From NCBI RefSeq assembly GCF_013374995.1, contig NZ_CP056030.1:1-64000 (forward strand): DNA of 64,000 bases, written 5' to 3'. This DNA comes from Pseudomonas eucalypticola. Lineage in GTDB: Bacteria > Pseudomonadota > Gammaproteobacteria > Pseudomonadales > Pseudomonadaceae. Below, piece by piece: positions 11,663 through 21,340 of the stretch. Made by a program: the position numbers and the translations under genes. The notes below the pieces were generated by a model. That model did no database searches. It was not told where the DNA came from and was given only the letters and a program-made list of their open reading frames with translations. The stretch's first letter is position 1, and every line of letters starts with the position of its first letter.

Positions 11663-13285
11663 ATGGCGGACTACATCCAGCAACAGGGTGCGGGCGTTAC
11701 GCCCACTACAGCAAGCGAAGACCGGAAGATCATCTTTGCCTCATCCCTGGGAACGGTTTTCGAGTGGTACGACTTTTTCCTCTATGGCGCCCTGGCCGCC
11801 GTCATCAGCAAGCAATTCTTTGCCGGGGTCAATGAGACCACTGCGTTCATCTTTGCCCTCATGGCCTTTGCCGCGGGCTTCCTGGTGCGCCCTTTCGGGG
11901 CTCTGGTGTTCGGCCGGCTGGGGGACATGATCGGGCGCAAGTACACCTTCCTCATGACCATTGTGCTGATGGGCCTGTCCACCTTCGCGGTCGGCTTGCT
12001 ACCCACTTACGGCACCATCGGCATCGCCGCCCCGGTAATCCTGGTGTGCCTGCGCATGCTTCAGGGGCTGGCGCTGGGGGGTGAATACGGTGGCGCCGCC
12101 ACTTACGTGGCCGAGCACGCACCGCGCGATAAACGAGGCCTGCACACCGGCTGGATTCAATCGACGGCTACCCTCGGGTTATTGTTGTCACTGCTGGTGG
12201 TACTGGTGTGTCGCTACCTGACCGGCGACGCTTTCGAAACCTGGGGGTGGCGCCTGCCGTTTCTGCTGTCAATCGTGCTGCTGATCGTATCCACCTGGAT
12301 TCGCATGAGCCTGCATGAGTCCCCCACCTTTGCGCGCATGAAGGCCGAAGGCAAAACCAGCAAATCACCGATCAAGGAGTCGTTCGGTTCGTGGCAGAAC
12401 CTGAAGATCGTGCTGATCGCCCTGTTCAGCATCAACGCCGGGCAGGCGGTGACGTTTTACTGTGCGCAGTTCTACGTGTTGTTCTTCATGACCCAGATGC
12501 TCAAGATGGACCCGGCCCAGGCCAACAGCCTGCTGATCATCAGCGTCATCATCGGGGCACCGTTCTTCGTGATCTGCGGCTGGCTGTCAGACCGTATCGG
12601 GCGCAAGCCTATTCTCATGGTCGGCCTGCTGCTGGCTACCCTGCTCTACTTCCCCTTGTTCAAAGGCCTGAGCCACTACGCCAACCCACAGATCGACCAG
12701 GCCAGCCGTCAGGCGCCAGTCACCGTGATGGCCGACCCGGCCGGCTGCACCTTCCAGTTCGACCCGGTGGGCAAGGCACGTTTCGACAGCCCTTGTGACA
12801 AGGTCAAGACTTTGCTGGTAAAAGCGGGTGTGCCCTATGCCTCTGCTGGCGCTGACCCAGCCAACCCGGTGGTGGTGACCATTGGCGACAAGCGTATCGA
12901 CGGCTATGACGAGGTGGCCCTGCGTGCCGCAATCACAAGTGCGGGTTACCCCGCCAAGGCGGACCCTAGCCTGGTGAACCAACCCATGGTGGTACTGCTG
13001 ATTGTGGCGATGATTCTGATCGCTACCATGACCTATGGGCCGCTGGCTGCCGTGATGGTGGAGCTGTTTCCCACGCGCATCCGCTACACGTCGCTATCGC
13101 TGCCCTACCACATTGGCAATGGCTGGTTTGGGGGGTTTTTGCCCACCGTATCGTTCGCGTTGGTGGTGTATACCGGGGATATCTTCTATGGGCTCTGGTA
13201 CCCGGTACTGGTGACGGGGGTAAGCCTGCTGGTCGGCCTGCTGTGCCTCAAGGAGACTCGCGGCGTGGACCTTGATCACGTATAG
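11663..13285 (+). CDS. MFS transporter, metabolite:H+ symporter (MHS) type
   Basis: The 540-aa protein has the MHS pattern: SLGTVFEWYDFFLYG in TM1, GRLGDMIGRKYTFL in loop 2-3 and the matching GWLSDRIGRKPILM in loop 8-9. Relatives import organic acids, betaine or proline with protons. A non-membrane insert of about 110 residues lies between the ninth and tenth spans (nt about 12670-12990). It contains two Cys and begins GLSHYANPQID. The start at 11663 matches family N termini. Confidence 0.88.
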   Translation: MADYIQQQGAGVTPTTASEDRKIIFASSLGTVFEWYDFFLYGALAAVISKQFFAGVNETTAFIFALMAFAAGFLVRPFGALVFGRLGDMIGRKYTFLMTIVLMGLSTFAVGLLPTYGTIGIAAPVILVCLRMLQGLALGGEYGGAATYVAEHAPRDKRGLHTGWIQSTATLGLLLSLLVVLVCRYLTGDAFETWGWRLPFLLSIVLLIVSTWIRMSLHESPTFARMKAEGKTSKSPIKESFGSWQNLKIVLIALFSINAGQAVTFYCAQFYVLFFMTQMLKMDPAQANSLLIISVIIGAPFFVICGWLSDRIGRKPILMVGLLLATLLYFPLFKGLSHYANPQIDQASRQAPVTVMADPAGCTFQFDPVGKARFDSPCDKVKTLLVKAGVPYASAGADPANPVVVTIGDKRIDGYDEVALRAAITSAGYPAKADPSLVNQPMVVLLIVAMILIATMTYGPLAAVMVELFPTRIRYTSLSLPYHIGNGWFGGFLPTVSFALVVYTGDIFYGLWYPVLVTGVSLLVGLLCLKETRGVDLDHV

Positions 13286-13384
13286 GCCAGGGTAATGCCT
13301 CTCAACTCAGGGCGTCCCGGGCAGGCTCCCGGTCACACAGGGGACCGCTGAAACACTGCCAGGCGCAGTACCACTGGCAGGCGT

Positions 13385-13417
13385 AAAAAACCGGCACTCA
13401 AGGCCGGTTTTTTTATG
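13385..13417. terminator. Bidirectional terminator after the MFS gene
   Basis: CCGGC and GCCGG pair around a 7-base loop, with six A on the left and seven T on the right. It can stop the MFS transcript on the plus strand and the acyltransferase transcript from the minus strand. The surrounding 13286-13538 stretch is otherwise non-coding and AT-rich toward its right end. Confidence 0.85.
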
Positions 13418-13527
13418 CTTCAAAAAACTTATGCACGTTTACCATGAAGCCATAGCGTGCAGAAATAAGCTTTTAAATGAACTACTTACGAACGATTTTG
13501 GAAAAAGATCCAAATACTGTACACAAG

Positions 13528-13536
13528 TTATCCACA
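13528..13536 (+). other. Intergenic DnaA box (exact TTATCCACA)
   Basis: A perfect DnaA-box 9-mer lies in an AT-rich gap 2 bp downstream of the acyltransferase stop. A weaker TTATGCACG lies at 13429-13437. It may bind DnaA, but no iterated origin-like array is present. Confidence 0.5.
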
Positions 13537-13538
13537 GA

Positions 13539-14312
13539 TCAGCTGATGGCAGGCGTCTCTTCCACTTCAGGGTTTTCGGGCAGTGAACCGAGCGCCCGCT
13601 GGGTCTGCTCGTTCCAGGCCGCGACCCGGTCATTCAACTCGGCGATGGCCCGTGGCCCCGTGCCGTTGGCGTACATGGGTTCACCGATCACTACCTCGAT
13701 GGTACCGGCACGCTTGCCCCAGCCTTCTTTGGGCCAGAACTTGCCCGCGTTGTGGGCGATGGGCAGCACGGGCAGCTCGGCGTTGACCGCCAGCGCCGCG
13801 CCGCTGCGCGAGAACTTGCCGATCTTGCCAAACGGCACGCGGGTGCCTTCCGGGAAAATCAGCACCCAGACGTTGTCCTTGAGCAGCTCGTCGCCTTTGC
13901 TGGCCACGACCTTCAGGGCTGCCTTGGGGTTTTCCCGGTCAATGGCGATAGGCCGCAGCATGGCCATCGCCCAGCCGAAGAATGGCACGTACAGCAGTTC
14001 GCGCTTGAGCACTTGGCTCAAAGGCTGGAAATAGGCAGAAAGGAAAAAGGTTTCCCATGTGCTCTGGTGGTTGGAAACGATCACGCAGCGGCGCTCAGGC
14101 ACGTTTTCGGCGCCAGTCACCTTTACCTGGATATTGAGAATGCTGCGGGTCAGCAGAATCGCAAAACGGCACCAATACACGTTGATGAAACGGTAACGGG
14201 CCGGGAAAGACAGAAAAGGAGCAACGAAGAAGCTCAGGGTGCACCAGAGCAACGAGCTGGTGCCCAGCAACAAATAGAAGACGAAAATTCTGATCGCCTG
14301 CAGTGTCGACAT
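13539..14312 (-). CDS. 1-acyl-sn-glycerol-3-phosphate acyltransferase family (PlsC-like)
   Basis: The 257-aa membrane acyltransferase has an N-terminal hydrophobic anchor (IRIFVFYLLLGTSSLLW), the acceptor motif NHQSTWE and the FPEGTR motif of the PlsC family. It would acylate lysophosphatidic acid or a related lysophospholipid at the inner membrane. It follows gmhB by about 110 bp on the same strand. The start at 14312 is preferred. An ATG at 14327 would add five residues, and neither has a strong ribosome site. Confidence 0.88.
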   Translation of the reverse strand: MSTLQAIRIFVFYLLLGTSSLLWCTLSFFVAPFLSFPARYRFINVYWCRFAILLTRSILNIQVKVTGAENVPERRCVIVSNHQSTWETFFLSAYFQPLSQVLKRELLYVPFFGWAMAMLRPIAIDRENPKAALKVVASKGDELLKDNVWVLIFPEGTRVPFGKIGKFSRSGAALAVNAELPVLPIAHNAGKFWPKEGWGKRAGTIEVVIGEPMYANGTGPRAIAELNDRVAAWNEQTQRALGSLPENPEVEETPAIS

Positions 14313-14425
14313 AGCGGCTTGTACCATTGCGGGCGAACCCGCCTGTTGAAAGCGCGCGCCTGAATCGACTCAACCGCGCCGGCCATCAGCGACGGCACGG
14401 CATGGCTCAAGGATTCAGAGGCGCC

Positions 14426-14959
14426 CTAGGTGTGGATAAGTGCTCTGGCTACAGCAGCCAGATCATCGAAAATCAACGTCCCCTCGGGCACAGCCTTCGC
14501 CAGCGTCTTGGGACCTTTTCCGGTTTTCACCAGAACAGGCTGAGAGTCGACGGCCAGCGCAGCCTCCAGGTCACCCATACTATCGCCGACAAACCACAAC
14601 CCGGCCAGGTCGGCGTGGTAGTGAGCGGCGATGGCCTTGAGCATGCCGGGGCGTGGCTTGCGGCAATCGCAGCCAGCATCGGGGCCATGGGGACAATAGA
14701 CGATCAGCCCGACTTCGCCACCCTGCTCGGCCACCAGCATGCGCAAGCGCGCATGCATGGCGTCCAGGGTAGCCAGGTCGTAGTAACCGCGAGCGATGCC
14801 CGACTGGTTGGTTGCCACGGCAACCGTCCAGCCGGCCTTGCTCAACTGCGCGATGGCATCGATGGACCCGGGGATTGGAATCCATTCCTGCACCGACTTG
14901 ATGTAAGCGTCGGAGTCTTCATTGATGACCCCGTCGCGGTCCAGTATCACCAGCTTCAA
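14426..14959 (-). CDS. gmhB: D-glycero-beta-D-manno-heptose-1,7-bisphosphate 7-phosphatase
   Basis: GmhB is a HAD-family phosphatase in ADP-heptose synthesis for the LPS inner core. The 177-aa protein has motif I LDRDGVIN (nucleophile D), ATNQSGIARG, a zinc-binding region around CPHGPDAGCDCRKPRPGM, and the C-terminal VGDSMGDLEAA. It uses a TTG start at 14959, three bases after the glyS stop, so it is coupled to glyS translation. Confidence 0.95.
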   Translation of the reverse strand: MKLVILDRDGVINEDSDAYIKSVQEWIPIPGSIDAIAQLSKAGWTVAVATNQSGIARGYYDLATLDAMHARLRMLVAEQGGEVGLIVYCPHGPDAGCDCRKPRPGMLKAIAAHYHADLAGLWFVGDSMGDLEAALAVDSQPVLVKTGKGPKTLAKAVPEGTLIFDDLAAVARALIHT

Positions 14960-14962
14960 GGC

Positions 14963-17017
14963 TTACCCCAGCAACGAGATGTCGGCGACGCCCAGGAACA
15001 GCCCACGCAGGCGCGACAGCAAGGCGTAGCGGTTGGCACGGACCTTGGGGTCTTCGGCGTTGACCATCACGGCCTCGAAAAACGCATCCACCGGTTCGCG
15101 CAGGGCGGCCAGGCGGGCGAGCGATTCGCGGTACTGACGGTTGGCGGCCATCGGGTGCACCGCCTGGTCAGCCTGCTGAATGGCCGAGTACAACGAGAAC
15201 TCGTTGGCGTTGTCGAAGTACTTGGGTTCCACGGTGGTGGCAACCGAGCCCTCAGCCTTGCTCAGCAGGTTCGATACACGCTTGTTCACCGCGGCCAGGG
15301 CAGCGGCTTCCGGCAGCTTGCGGAACGCCTGAACGGCCTGCACGCGCTGGTCGAAGTCCAGGGCCGAACCCGGCTTCAGGGCACGTACCGACAGGTAGGT
15401 GGCGACGTCGGTGCCTTCGTCTTCGTAGCGCGCGCGCAGGCGGTCGAAGATGAAGTCCAGCACCTGCTCGGCCAGGCCGGCGGCCTTGACGTTGGCCCCG
15501 AATGCGGACACCGCGAACGCCACGGCCTTGGTCAGGTCCAGGTCCAGTTGCTTGTCGATCAGAATGCGCAGGATACCCAGCGCCGCGCGACGCAGCGCGT
15601 AGGGGTCCTTGCTGCCGGTGGGCAGCATGCCGATGCCGAAGATACCCACCAGGGTGTCCAGCTTGTCGGCGATGGCCACGGCCGCACCGGTGAGGGTGGT
15701 TGGCAGCTCGGCGCCGGCGCCGCGTGGCATGTACTGTTCGTTCAGCGCCAGGGCAACATCGTCCGGCTCACCGTCGTTGAGCGCGTAGTAGTAACCGGCG
15801 ACACCTTGCATCTCCGGGAACTCGCCGACCATCTCGGTGGCCAGATCGCACTTGGACAGCAGGCCGGCACGGGCAGCGCGCTGTGCATCACCGCCGATCA
15901 GCGGGGCGATGTAGGCGGCCAGCTTGGAAACTCGCACGGCCTTGTCGTAGACGCTGCCCAGCTGAGCTTGGAACACCACGTTCTGCAGGCGCTCGTTGAA
16001 GCTTTCCAGCGGCTGCTTCTTGTCCTGCTTGAAGAAGAACTCGGCGTCGGTCAGGCGCGGGCGCACGACCTTCTCGTTGCCCAGCACGATCTGGCTCGGA
16101 TCCTTGCTCTCGACGTTGGCCACGGTGATGAAACGCGGCAGCAGCTTGCCGTCCACGTCCAGCAGGCAGAAATACTTCTGGTTGTCCTGCATGGTCGTGA
16201 TCAGGGCTTCTTGCGGCACTTCCAGGAAGCGCTCTTCGAAGGAGCACACCAGCGGTACCGGCCACTCCACCAGCGCGGCAACCTCTTCCAGCAAGGCCGG
16301 CGGCACGATGGCGGTGCCTTCCTGCTGCATGGCCAGCTCGGCGGTGCGCTTGCTGATGATTTCACGGCGCTCGTCGCCGTCGGCCAGCACGTAGGCCTTG
16401 CGCAGGTCTTCGGCGTAGTTGGCCGGCGAAGTGATGCGCACGTCTTCAGGGTGGTGGAAGCGGTGGCCACGCGAATCGCGGCCGGCTCTCTGGGCCAGGA
16501 TGGTGCAATCCACCACCTGGTCACCCAACAACATCACCAGCCACTGGGTTGGGCGGACGAATTCTTCCTTGCGAGCCCCCCAGCGCATGCGCTTGGGAAT
16601 CGGCAGGTCGTTGAGCGAGTCTTCGACGATGGTCGGCAGCAGGCTGGCGGTCGGCTTGCCGATGATGCGCTGGCTGAAGCGCAGTTTCGGGCCGCTCTGG
16701 TCGATTTCGGCCAGATCCACGCCGCACTTCTTGGCAAAGCCCAGGGCTGCCTGGGTCGGGTTGCCTTCAGCGTCGAAGGCCGCCTGGCGTGGCGGGCCGT
16801 CGAGGTTGATGCTGCGATCGGGCTGCTGGGTGTCCAGGCCGCTGATCAGCACGGCCAGACGGCGCGGGGCCGCGTAGTAGCGCTTGGCGGTGTAGTTCAG
16901 GCCGGCAGCCTGCAGGCCTTTTTCAATACCGCTCAGGAAGGCTTCGCCCAGGCTGTTCAGGGCCTTGGGTGGCAGCTCTTCGGTGCCCAGTTCAACCAGG
17001 AAATCTTGAGCACTCAT
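14963..17017 (-). CDS. glyS: Glycyl-tRNA synthetase beta subunit
   Basis: GlyS is the tRNA-binding subunit of the tetrameric (alpha2beta2) bacterial glycyl-tRNA synthetase. The 684-aa product begins [22 protein letters not shown], contains [21 protein letters not shown] and a DALR-type anticodon-binding C-terminal region. The ATG overlaps the glyQ stop by 4 bp, ensuring coupled synthesis. Confidence 0.98.
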   Translation of the reverse strand: MSAQDFLVELGTEELPPKALNSLGEAFLSGIEKGLQAAGLNYTAKRYYAAPRRLAVLISGLDTQQPDRSINLDGPPRQAAFDAEGNPTQAALGFAKKCGVDLAEIDQSGPKLRFSQRIIGKPTASLLPTIVEDSLNDLPIPKRMRWGARKEEFVRPTQWLVMLLGDQVVDCTILAQRAGRDSRGHRFHHPEDVRITSPANYAEDLRKAYVLADGDERREIISKRTAELAMQQEGTAIVPPALLEEVAALVEWPVPLVCSFEERFLEVPQEALITTMQDNQKYFCLLDVDGKLLPRFITVANVESKDPSQIVLGNEKVVRPRLTDAEFFFKQDKKQPLESFNERLQNVVFQAQLGSVYDKAVRVSKLAAYIAPLIGGDAQRAARAGLLSKCDLATEMVGEFPEMQGVAGYYYALNDGEPDDVALALNEQYMPRGAGAELPTTLTGAAVAIADKLDTLVGIFGIGMLPTGSKDPYALRRAALGILRILIDKQLDLDLTKAVAFAVSAFGANVKAAGLAEQVLDFIFDRLRARYEDEGTDVATYLSVRALKPGSALDFDQRVQAVQAFRKLPEAAALAAVNKRVSNLLSKAEGSVATTVEPKYFDNANEFSLYSAIQQADQAVHPMAANRQYRESLARLAALREPVDAFFEAVMVNAEDPKVRANRYALLSRLRGLFLGVADISLLG

Positions 17018-17970
17018 TGTGCAGCCTCCAGCTTAGCCAACACTTCATCACGCAGATCAGGGGACGCCATCGGGAAGCCCAGCTTGGCGCGGGCTTGCAG
17101 GTAGCTCTGGGCCACGGCACGGGCCAGGGTGCGCACGCGCAGGATGTACTGCTGGCGTGCGGTCACCGAGATGGCGCGGCGCGCGTCCAGCAGGTTGAAG
17201 GTGTGCGATGCCTTCAGGACCATTTCATAGGTCGGCAGCGGCAGCTCCAGTTCGATCAGGCGGTTGGCTTCGCTTTCGTAGAAGTCGAACAGTTCGAACA
17301 GCTTCTCGACGTTGGCGTGCTCGAAGTTGTAGGTCGACTGCTCCACTTCGTTCTGGTGGAACACATCGCCATAGGTGACCTTGCCAAACGGGCCGTCGGT
17401 CCACACCAGGTCGTAGACCGAGTCCACGCCCTGCAGGTACATGGCCAGGCGCTCCAGGCCGTAAGTGATTTCACCGGTGACCGGGTAGCACTCGATGCCG
17501 CCCACTTGCTGGAAGTAGGTGAATTGGGTGACTTCCATGCCGTTCAGCCAGATTTCCCAGCCCAGGCCCCAGGCGCCCAGGGTCGGCGATTCCCAGTTGT
17601 CCTCGACGAAGCGGATATCGTGGACCAGCGGGTCCAGGCCGATATGCTTCAGCGAGCCCAAGTACAGTTCCTGGAAGTTTTCCGGGTTCGGCTTCAGCAC
17701 CACCTGGAATTGGTAGTAGTGCTGCAGGCGGTTGGGGTTTTCGCCATAGCGGCCGTCACCGGGGCGGCGGCTGGGCTGCACGTAGGCGGCGTTCCAGGTT
17801 TCCGGGCCGACGGCGCGCAGGAACGTGGCGGTATGGAAAGTGCCGGCGCCTACTTCCATATCGTAGGGCTGAAGCACCACACAACCTTGCTCGGCCCAGT
17901 ATTGCTGGAGCGCGAGGATCAAGTCTTGGAAGGTACGCACGGCTGGCGTAGGCTGGCTCACGAAATTCAC
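17014..17970 (-). CDS. glyQ: Glycyl-tRNA synthetase alpha subunit
   Basis: GlyQ is the catalytic class II subunit that forms glycyl-adenylate. The 318-aa protein has the characteristic [33 protein letters not shown] and [28 protein letters not shown] segments. It is the first gene of a glyQ-glyS-gmhB-acyltransferase run and is divergent from tag, with 73 bp between them for both promoters. Confidence 0.98.
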   Translation of the reverse strand: MNFVSQPTPAVRTFQDLILALQQYWAEQGCVVLQPYDMEVGAGTFHTATFLRAVGPETWNAAYVQPSRRPGDGRYGENPNRLQHYYQFQVVLKPNPENFQELYLGSLKHIGLDPLVHDIRFVEDNWESPTLGAWGLGWEIWLNGMEVTQFTYFQQVGGIECYPVTGEITYGLERLAMYLQGVDSVYDLVWTDGPFGKVTYGDVFHQNEVEQSTYNFEHANVEKLFELFDFYESEANRLIELELPLPTYEMVLKASHTFNLLDARRAISVTARQQYILRVRTLARAVAQSYLQARAKLGFPMASPDLRDEVLAKLEAAQ

Positions 17971-18043
17971 CTGTTTCTAGGGCTGCGAATATAAAGAGCG
18001 GGAGTATACCCCGATTCGCCCTTACCTCTACCCTTGGAGCCTT

Positions 18044-18595
18044 ATGCCACGCTGCTTTTGGTGCACGGACGAGCCGATCTACCAGGCTTATCACGACGAG
18101 GAATGGGGGGTTGAGCTACGTGACCCCGCTCGTCTTTTCGAATTGCTGTTGCTGGAAGGCTGCCAGGCCGGGTTGTCGTGGATCACCGTGCTGAAGAAGC
18201 GCGAGCACTACCGCAAGGTGATGTTCGGCTTTGACCCAGAGCGGTTGGCGCGCATGACCGACGAGGAAGTGGAAGAGCGCATGCTCGACCCGGGCATTGT
18301 CCGTAACCGCCTGAAGATCAAGGCCGCGCGGCAGAACGCCCAGGCCTGGCTCAAGCTTGAAGACCCGGCCGCCTTGCTGTGGTCGTTCGTCGGCGGTACG
18401 CCGAAAATCAACCATTTTCCCGACCGCAGCCACATCCCTACCCAGACGCCAGAGGCCCAAGCCATGAGCAAGGCGCTGAAGAAGGCCGGCTTCACGTTCG
18501 TTGGTCCCACCATTTGCTACGCCTTCATGCAGGCCTCGGGCATGGTCATGGACCACACCCGGGATTGTGATCGCTACGCCGCTCTGGCCCGCTGA
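18044..18595 (+). CDS. tag: DNA-3-methyladenine glycosylase I
   Basis: Tag removes 3-methyladenine from alkylated DNA. The 183-aa protein has the structural zinc ligands of the family: C4 and H17 in the N-terminal PRCFWCTDEPIYQAYH, and H171 and C175 in DHTRDCDRY. The helix-hairpin-helix region spans the middle. It is followed 37 bp later by the lpxL-like gene. Confidence 0.97.
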   Translation: MPRCFWCTDEPIYQAYHDEEWGVELRDPARLFELLLLEGCQAGLSWITVLKKREHYRKVMFGFDPERLARMTDEEVEERMLDPGIVRNRLKIKAARQNAQAWLKLEDPAALLWSFVGGTPKINHFPDRSHIPTQTPEAQAMSKALKKAGFTFVGPTICYAFMQASGMVMDHTRDCDRYAALAR

Positions 18596-18632
18596 CGGTT
18601 ACAATGGCGGCTTGCTGAAAGAGGAGTGGTCT

Positions 18633-19520
18633 GTGGATAAGTTCAAAGGCGCCCTGATGGTGGGGGCCCTGCGGTTGTTTGCCTTGCTGCCATGGCGTGC
18701 GGTTGAAGCGGTGGGCGCGGCCATTGGTTGGCTGACCTGGAAGCTGCCGAACCGCTCACGCGAAGTGGTGCGCATCAACCTGGCCAAATGTTTTCCGGAG
18801 CTGGATGCCGCGGCGCACGAGCGCCTGGTAGGCCAGAGCATGATGGACATCGGCAAGAGCCTGACTGAAAGCGCCTGCGCGTGGATCTGGCCCGCCGAAA
18901 AATCACTCAAACTGGTGCGCGAAGTGCAGGGCCTGGAAGTGCTGGAACAGGCGCTGGCATCGGGCAAGGGCGTGGTGGGCATCACCAGCCACCTGGGCAA
19001 CTGGGAGGTGCTGAACCACTTCTACTGCATGCAGTGCAAACCGATCATTTTCTACCGCCCGCCCAAGCTCAAGGCCGTGGATGAACTGTTGCAGAAGCAG
19101 CGTGTGCAACTGGGTAACCGCGTGGCGGCATCCACCAAGGAAGGTATCCTCAGTGTCATCAAGGAAGTGCGCAAGGGCGGTCAGGTAGGTATTCCGGCCG
19201 ACCCGGAGCCGGCCGAGTCGGCTGGCATGTTCGTGCCGTTCCTCGGCACCCAGGCACTGACCAGCAAGTTCGTGCCCAACATGCTGGCCGGCGGCAAGGC
19301 GGTGGGCGTGTTCCTGCATGCCCTGCGGCTGCCGGACGGGTCGGGGTTCAAGGTGATTCTGGAAGCGGCGCCCGAGGCCATGTACAGCACCGATACCGAG
19401 ACCGCGGTGGCAGCGATGAGCGAAGTCATCGCCAAATATGTGCGGGCTTACCCTAGCCAATACATGTGGAGCATGAAGCGCTTCAAGAAGCGCCCAGCTG
19501 GCGAGGATCGCTGGTACTAA
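18633..19520 (+). CDS. lpxL: Lipid A biosynthesis lauroyl acyltransferase (LpxL/HtrB family)
   Basis: The 295-aa inner-membrane enzyme transfers a secondary acyl chain to lipid A. It has an N-terminal hydrophobic segment and the catalytic H-x4-E motif in TSHLGNWEVLN. The GTG start at 18633 is chosen because GAGGAG lies 7 bp before it; longer readings extend into tag. The start codon is part of an exact DnaA-box match (18632-18640). Which secondary chain it adds cannot be told from sequence. Confidence 0.92.
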   Translation: MDKFKGALMVGALRLFALLPWRAVEAVGAAIGWLTWKLPNRSREVVRINLAKCFPELDAAAHERLVGQSMMDIGKSLTESACAWIWPAEKSLKLVREVQGLEVLEQALASGKGVVGITSHLGNWEVLNHFYCMQCKPIIFYRPPKLKAVDELLQKQRVQLGNRVAASTKEGILSVIKEVRKGGQVGIPADPEPAESAGMFVPFLGTQALTSKFVPNMLAGGKAVGVFLHALRLPDGSGFKVILEAAPEAMYSTDTETAVAAMSEVIAKYVRAYPSQYMWSMKRFKKRPAGEDRWY

Positions 19521-19526
19521 GGGCCA

Positions 19527-19624
19527 CCCCTGCGGGACCGGGCGAAGCTCGGGAAGAAAGCACCGCGGTCTAACAAACAGACCGCGGTGGTCCTTTCCAG
19601 AGCTTCGCCCGGTCCCACAGGGGG
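19527..19624. repeat. Nested palindrome (REP-like) between convergent genes
   Basis: Outer arms at 19527-19550 and 19600-19624 share the core GACCGGGCGAAGCTC and its complement. They enclose a perfect 11-bp hairpin (CACCGCGGTCT at 19561-19571, AGACCGCGGTG at 19579-19589). It lies between lpxL and the TPR gene, whose 3' ends face each other, and probably ends both transcripts. A related element is at 35562-35660. Confidence 0.8.
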
Positions 19625-19630
19625 AGGGTG

Positions 19631-19942
19631 TTAAGCGGTGCGATCCAGTTTTTTCAGGAACACGGTCATTTCCTTCTCGGCCTGTTTGTCGCCATGGGCC
19701 TGCGCCGCCGTTATCCCCTGCTGCCACGCCGTCCTGGCGCCCGCCGCATCACCCTGCCCCTGCAACGCTTTTCCCAACAGCTTCCACGCCGCCGAATACT
19801 TCGGGTCCTGCTCCACGCAGCGGCGCAGGTGTTCGGCGGCCTTGGCGGGTTCATTCTGGTCCAGGTAGCCCTTGCCCAGGCCAAAGCGCAACAGCGCGTT
19901 ATCCACACCCTTGGCCAGCATCTTTTCCAATGAATCGAGCAC
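19631..19942 (-). CDS. Small TPR-repeat protein
   Basis: The 103-aa protein is made of about two to three tetratricopeptide repeats (ALLRFGLGKGYLDQNEPAKAAEHLRRCVEQDPKYSAAWKLLGKALQGQGD) with no signal peptide, so it is probably a cytoplasmic interaction protein. It starts with GTG at 19942 after AAGGAA, 12 bp behind trkA on the same strand, as the last gene of the fmt-rsmB-trkA run. The partner is unknown. Confidence 0.82.
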   Translation of the reverse strand: MLDSLEKMLAKGVDNALLRFGLGKGYLDQNEPAKAAEHLRRCVEQDPKYSAAWKLLGKALQGQGDAAGARTAWQQGITAAQAHGDKQAEKEMTVFLKKLDRTA

Positions 19943-19954
19943 GCGGCATTCCTT

Positions 19955-21328
19955 CTAGAAAAACGTCAGGCCTACGTGGAACAGCTTCTCCACGTCACGA
20001 ATGTATTTTTTATCCACAACGAACAGGATCACGTGGTCGCCCGCCTCGATGACAGTGGTGCCGCGGGCGATGATCACTTCTTCATCGCGGATGATGGCGC
20101 CAATCGTGGTGCCCGACGGCAACGCGATGTTTTCCACAGCCCTGCCGACTACCTTGCTGGAGCGAGCGTCGCCATGGGCCACCGCCTCGATCGCTTCCGC
20201 GGCGCCCCGGCGCAGGGAGTGCACACTGACGATGTCACCCCGACGCACGTGGGCCAGCAGCGTGCCGATGGTGGCCAACTGTGGGCTGATGGCGATATCG
20301 ATCTCGCCACCCTGAACCAGGTCGACGTAGGCCGGGTTGTTGATGATGGTCATCACCTTCCGCGCGCCCAGGCGCTTGGCCAGCAGCGACGACATGATGT
20401 TGGCCTCGTCATCGTTGGTCAGGGCCAGGAAGATGTCGGCCTGGGCGATATTCTCTTCAACCATCAGGTCGCGGTCCGAGGCGCTACCTTGCAGGATCAC
20501 CGTGCTGTTGAGGGTGTCGGACAGGTGCCGGCAGCGTGCCGGGCTCATCTCGATGATCTTTACCTGATAGCGGCTTTCGATGGCTTCGGCGAGGCGCTCG
20601 CCAATCTGCCCACCCCCGGCGATCACCACACGCTTGTTGCGCTCGTCCACGCCCCGCAGTTCGCCCATTACCGCGCGAATATCCTGCTTGGCGGCAATGA
20701 AGAACACCTCGTCATCGGCCTCCACCACGGTGTCACCGCGCGGGAGAATGGCGCGGTCACGGCGGAAGATAGCCGCGACGCGGGTCTCGACGTTGGGCAT
20801 GTGCTCGCGAATCTGACGCAGTTGCTGGCCCACCAGGGGGCCGCCGTAGAAGGCCTTCACTGCCACCAATTGCGCTTTGCCGTCGGCAAAGTCGATCACC
20901 TGCAAGGCCCCGGGTATCTCGATCAGGCGCTTGATGTAATGGGTTACCACCTGTTCCGGGCTGATCAGCACATCCACCGGAATGGCTTCATTGGCGAACA
21001 GGGCGTCGCGGGTCAGGTAAGCGGCCGAGCGCACCCGGGCGATCTTGGTGGGCGTGTGGTACAGCGTGTGCGCCACCTGGCAGGCGACCATGTTGGTCTC
21101 GTCGCTGTTGGTCACCGCCACCAGCATGTCGGCGTCTTCGGCGCCGGCCTTGAGCAGCACCGTGGGGAACGAGGCGTGGCCCTGCACGGTGCGGATGTCC
21201 AGGCGGTCACCCAGGCTGCGCAGACGCTCGCCATCGGTGTCCACCACGGTGATGTCATTGGCCTCGCCGGCCAGGTGCTCGGCCAGGGTGCCACCGACCT
21301 GGCCGGCACCCAGGATGATGATCTTCAT
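19955..21328 (-). CDS. trkA: Trk potassium uptake NAD-binding regulator TrkA
   Basis: TrkA is the peripheral gating subunit of Trk K+ channels. The 457-aa protein is a duplication of RCK_N-RCK_C units, with nucleotide-binding motifs [18 protein letters not shown] at the N terminus and [19 protein letters not shown] in the second half. The membrane subunit (TrkH/TrkG) is not in this window. It follows rsmB by 12 bp. Confidence 0.97.
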   Translation of the reverse strand: MKIIILGAGQVGGTLAEHLAGEANDITVVDTDGERLRSLGDRLDIRTVQGHASFPTVLLKAGAEDADMLVAVTNSDETNMVACQVAHTLYHTPTKIARVRSAAYLTRDALFANEAIPVDVLISPEQVVTHYIKRLIEIPGALQVIDFADGKAQLVAVKAFYGGPLVGQQLRQIREHMPNVETRVAAIFRRDRAILPRGDTVVEADDEVFFIAAKQDIRAVMGELRGVDERNKRVVIAGGGQIGERLAEAIESRYQVKIIEMSPARCRHLSDTLNSTVILQGSASDRDLMVEENIAQADIFLALTNDDEANIMSSLLAKRLGARKVMTIINNPAYVDLVQGGEIDIAISPQLATIGTLLAHVRRGDIVSVHSLRRGAAEAIEAVAHGDARSSKVVGRAVENIALPSGTTIGAIIRDEEVIIARGTTVIEAGDHVILFVVDKKYIRDVEKLFHVGLTFF

Positions 21329-21340
21329 CCGTTACTCCTG

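Noticed and set aside
13286..13538. A second replication origin in the MFS-acyltransferase gap
   Set aside because: There is one exact and one weak DnaA box and some AT richness, but no iterated array or 13-mer repeats.
14327..17104. A 925-codon open frame on the plus strand opposite glyS
   Set aside because: It mirrors glyS and gmhB codon by codon, has no recognisable domain, and arises from GC-rich third positions.
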